The notes under the pieces: generated by a model
Databases searched by the model: none
Told to the model about the DNA's origin: nothing
What the model saw: only the letters and a program-made list of their open reading frames with translations
DNA from: Methyloligella sp.
Lineage (GTDB): Bacteria; Pseudomonadota; Alphaproteobacteria; Rhizobiales; HXMU1428-3
Direction: 5' to 3'
Assembly: GCA_021604645.1 (NCBI GenBank)
Contig: BQJJ01000006.1
Coordinates: 1 to 64,000 of the forward strand
Length of the DNA: 64,000 bases
Program-made: the position numbers and the translations under genes
Part shown: piece by piece, positions 62,112 through 64,000 of the stretch
Numbering within the stretch: the first letter of the stretch is position 1
Layout of the letters: the number at the start of each line of letters is the position of its first letter

Positions 62112-62228
62112 AAAACGTAGGCCGAACGGCCGTCGGGGCATGTGCGGTTGCTTAGTGGGCAACTAAAGCACAAGTAAAATGCCCCGCCCCGTCGGAGGGA
62201 AGACCGCGTAGCGGTCATATCCCGTGAG
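62112..62228 (+). repeat. Repeat family A, short-form copy A14, carrying a nested B element
   Basis: Stem 1 GGCCG/CGGCC, hairpin GGGGCA/TGCCCC split by a B element (62141-62179), then CCCCGTCGGA. The last hairpin GACCGC/GCGGTC is enclosed by GGGA/TCCC, which replaces GGGC/GCCC of other copies and keeps pairing. It ends in GTGAG. Confidence 0.85.
62141..62179 (+). repeat. Repeat family B, nested in A14
   Basis: TGTGC/GCACA outer stem, GGTTGC, TTAGTGG, GCAACT, joint AAA, tail AGTAAAA. It splits GGGGCA | TGCCCC at the centre. Confidence 0.8.
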
Positions 62229-62251
62229 ACAGAAAAAGAGGAAATAGAAAA

Positions 62252-63676
62252 ATGTCAAACGTATTAACACCAGATTTATGCGTCATCGGAGCTGGCTCGG
62301 GAGGGCTTTCTGTAGCAGCTGCCGCCGCCCAACTCGGTGTGGAAGTAGTTCTAGTTGAAAAACATAAAATGGGCGGTGATTGCTTGAACACTGGCTGCGT
62401 TCCTTCAAAGGCACTTTTGGCCGCAGGTAAAAGAGCTCATCAGATGCGTTCACAAAATAAATTTGGCATCGCACCACAAGAACCATCAATCGATTTCCGA
62501 GCTGTGAACAAACATGTTCATGAAGTGATCGCAGCAATTGAGCCGAATGACTCAGTCGAGCGTTTCGAAGGGTTAGGCGTAAACGTTATCCAGGCAGAAG
62601 CCTCTTTTAAAGATAGCTATACAGTCACAGCCGGTGACTATGAAATCAAAGCGCGCCGCACAATCATCGCCACGGGATCAGCACCAGCCATTCCTCCAAT
62701 TGAGGGATTAGAAAATGTAAACTTTTTCACGAATGAAACCATCTTCGATAATGACCAGGCGATCCCGCATCTTATTGTCATTGGTGGTGGCCCCATCGGT
62801 ATGGAAATGGCACAGGCCCATCATCGCCTTGGCTCGAAAGTAACAGTTATCGAAGCCATGAAAGCGCTCGGTAAGGATGACCCGGAATTAACATCAGTCG
62901 TTCTCGAACGCTTGAGAGATGAAGGTATTGAAATTCTCGAGGAAACAAGCGTTGAAGGCGTAAGCCAGGATATTCAAGGCGTTACAGTCAGAGTATCTAA
63001 AGGAGCTGAGCAAGGCGAAATTAAAGGAACACATCTTCTTATCGCAACAGGTAGGCGCCCAAATCTAGATAGCTTAAAACTTGAAAATGCGGGCATTCTT
63101 TTTGATCGTCGTGGTGTAAAAGTGAACAAAGGTTTGGTCACAACCAATAAGAAAGTTTTCGCAATTGGTGATATCACCGGCGGCTTGCAATTCACACACA
63201 TGGCCAATTATCACGCAGGCATTGTCATTCGCCGTGCCTTGTTCCGTATGCCTGCCAAAGTAGATACAACTAAAATTCCATGGGTGACTTACACAGATCC
63301 AGAACTGGCCCATATTGGATTAACAGAAGAAGAAGCAACAAAGAAACATGGCAAAGTGCATGTGCTGCGTTGGCCTTATGCTGAAAATGATCGAGCTCAA
63401 GCCGAGAGAAAAACAGATGGTCTGGTAAAATTAGTCACGACCCGTAAAGGCAAGATCTTAGGGGTCTCTATCGTTGGTGAAAATGCGGGTGAGCTTATTC
63501 AAATGTGGTCACTGGCAATGTCGTCAAATTTAAATATCAAGGCGTTTACAGGGTTTGTCTCTCCATATCCAACTTTGAGTGAGATTAATAAACGCGTTGC
63601 ATACACATATTTTCAGCCGAAACTAATGAGCCCAATGTTGAGAAAGGTCATTAAGTTTTTAGCCAAATTTGGTTGA
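62252..63676 (+). CDS. FAD-dependent pyridine-nucleotide disulfide oxidoreductase (MerA/Lpd-like)
   Basis: The 474-residue protein has an FAD-binding start (PDLCVIGAGSGGLSVAAAAA), the redox-active disulfide GGDCLNTGCVPSKAL (about C44 and C49), and an NAD-binding loop VIGGGPIGMEMAQAHHRLG. The second FAD motif is KVFAIGDITGG. The dimerisation domain ends with SPYPTLSEINKR, where lipoamide dehydrogenases have HxHPTLSE, so the usual His-Glu pair is altered. Mercury-binding Cys pairs of true MerA are absent. The substrate is unknown. Start ATG 62252 is behind GAGGAAA. Downstream of TVP38, with repeat A14 between. Confidence 0.85.
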   Translation: MSNVLTPDLCVIGAGSGGLSVAAAAAQLGVEVVLVEKHKMGGDCLNTGCVPSKALLAAGKRAHQMRSQNKFGIAPQEPSIDFRAVNKHVHEVIAAIEPNDSVERFEGLGVNVIQAEASFKDSYTVTAGDYEIKARRTIIATGSAPAIPPIEGLENVNFFTNETIFDNDQAIPHLIVIGGGPIGMEMAQAHHRLGSKVTVIEAMKALGKDDPELTSVVLERLRDEGIEILEETSVEGVSQDIQGVTVRVSKGAEQGEIKGTHLLIATGRRPNLDSLKLENAGILFDRRGVKVNKGLVTTNKKVFAIGDITGGLQFTHMANYHAGIVIRRALFRMPAKVDTTKIPWVTYTDPELAHIGLTEEEATKKHGKVHVLRWPYAENDRAQAERKTDGLVKLVTTRKGKILGVSIVGENAGELIQMWSLAMSSNLNIKAFTGFVSPYPTLSEINKRVAYTYFQPKLMSPMLRKVIKFLAKFG

Positions 63677-63891
63677 TAAAAAGAAGGTGCCAGCACGAAC
63701 AGGCTTAGCTTAAGTGGCCAAGTCAATCGGGAAACTGCTGGTTACCATTCTCATCATATTTCTTTGCCTCTAGCAGTCGCTATAGGTAAAAATAAGAAAG
63801 TAGTTTAAATTTAAAGGTTCTTGAAATCAAAACTTGTTTGATTAAATATGAACTTAACAAAAATTGCCCGTGAGGGGCGGGAAGATGAAAC
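63677..63891. other. Intergenic region before the last gene
   Basis: 215 nt without gene. It contains GCCCGTGAGGGGC (63867-63879), which echoes the 3' end of A elements but lacks their hairpins. Confidence 0.35.
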
Positions 63892-64000
63892 GTGAGGTTT
63901 TTTCAGTCAAATAAAAGAGTAGCCAAAGGCTTTAGTCTATCAGCAAAACTTCTGTTGTTAACCGCTCTCTTTGTCATGTTGGCGGAGGTTTTAATCTTTC
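63892..64000 (+). CDS. Probable sensor histidine kinase, N-terminal fragment
   Basis: Partial: the window ends within the gene. From GTG 63892 (CGGGAAG upstream) it reads RFFQSNKRVAKGFSLSAKLL and LLTALFVMLAEVLIF. This is an N-terminal membrane segment of the kind at the start of rhizobial sensor kinases (KLLLLT..FV..AEVLIF). No catalytic domain is visible. The call rests on that resemblance alone. Confidence 0.5.
   Translation, partial: MRFFQSNKRVAKGFSLSAKLLLLTALFVMLAEVLIF

Noticed and set aside
1..64000. Group II intron interpretation of the A elements, because of their GTGAG
   Set aside because: GTGAG is at the 3' end rather than the 5' end, there is no domain V-like hairpin with the AGC/AY-type features, and the elements are far too short.

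Overview
The window reads as chromosome of a low-GC (about 40%) alphaproteobacterium of the Hyphomicrobiales (Rhizobiales) type. The evidence is gene order: miaB-phoH-ybeY-corC-lnt-praR/phrR-like-metK-trmB, rimP-nusA-ylxR-infB-rbfA-truB-rpsO-pnp, fabA-fabB-fabI with a divergent irr-type Fur gene, purEK beside DUF465 genes, and rpmH-rnpA-yidC-engB with argB nearby. No prophage, integrase, CRISPR array or transposase gene was seen.

Layout. 1-3131: three tandem structured repeats, dsbB and a DedA-family gene on the minus strand, and tRNA-Leu(CAA). 3144-9437: a D,D-carboxypeptidase, a DUF924 protein, a ferric-reductase-like/dioxygenase-like pair, a lone flippase, a small membrane protein and a CAP-domain lipoprotein. 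10178-14711: an unrecognised protein coupled to a large ATPase with an AAA-like and a HerA/FtsK-like domain. 15043-20766: a cobalamin operon (cobG-cobH-cobI-cbiG/cobJ-cbiD). 21346-41293: tRNA modification, envelope, translation and RNA-decay genes. 41374-42953: an old-yellow-enzyme/HxlR divergent pair. 42978-47709: murI, fabI, fabB, fabA and irr. 47747-53592: a TPR lipoprotein, rpsU, purK, purE, two DUF465 genes and argB. 54001-59861: a membrane-anchored Clp-N-domain protein, engB, yidC, rnpA and rpmH. 60350-64000: DUF547, a TVP38-type membrane protein, a flavoprotein disulfide reductase and the start of a probable sensor kinase.

The most unusual content lies between the genes. Family A (14 copies, about 70-190 nt) is a multi-hairpin element. 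Its stem sequences change from copy to copy while pairing is kept, its linkers are conserved, and every copy ends at (G/A)TGAG. Family B (about 40 nt) is an inner hairpin inside an outer stem with an A-rich 3' tail. B copies sit in the apical loops of A hairpins and in the loops of other B copies, giving nested 'Russian doll' arrangements. Every A and B copy I found points the same way on the + strand, whatever the direction of the neighbouring genes. This is what one would expect of a strand-specific mobile element, possibly an ORF-less relative of HEARO/OMEGA (IsrB/IscB) RNAs or of IS200/IS605-type palindromic elements. No encoding enzyme is in the window, so that identification is inference.

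Start codons were reassigned where a ribosome-binding site or a family N-terminus favoured a downstream start. Residue positions are hand-counted and approximate for long proteins.
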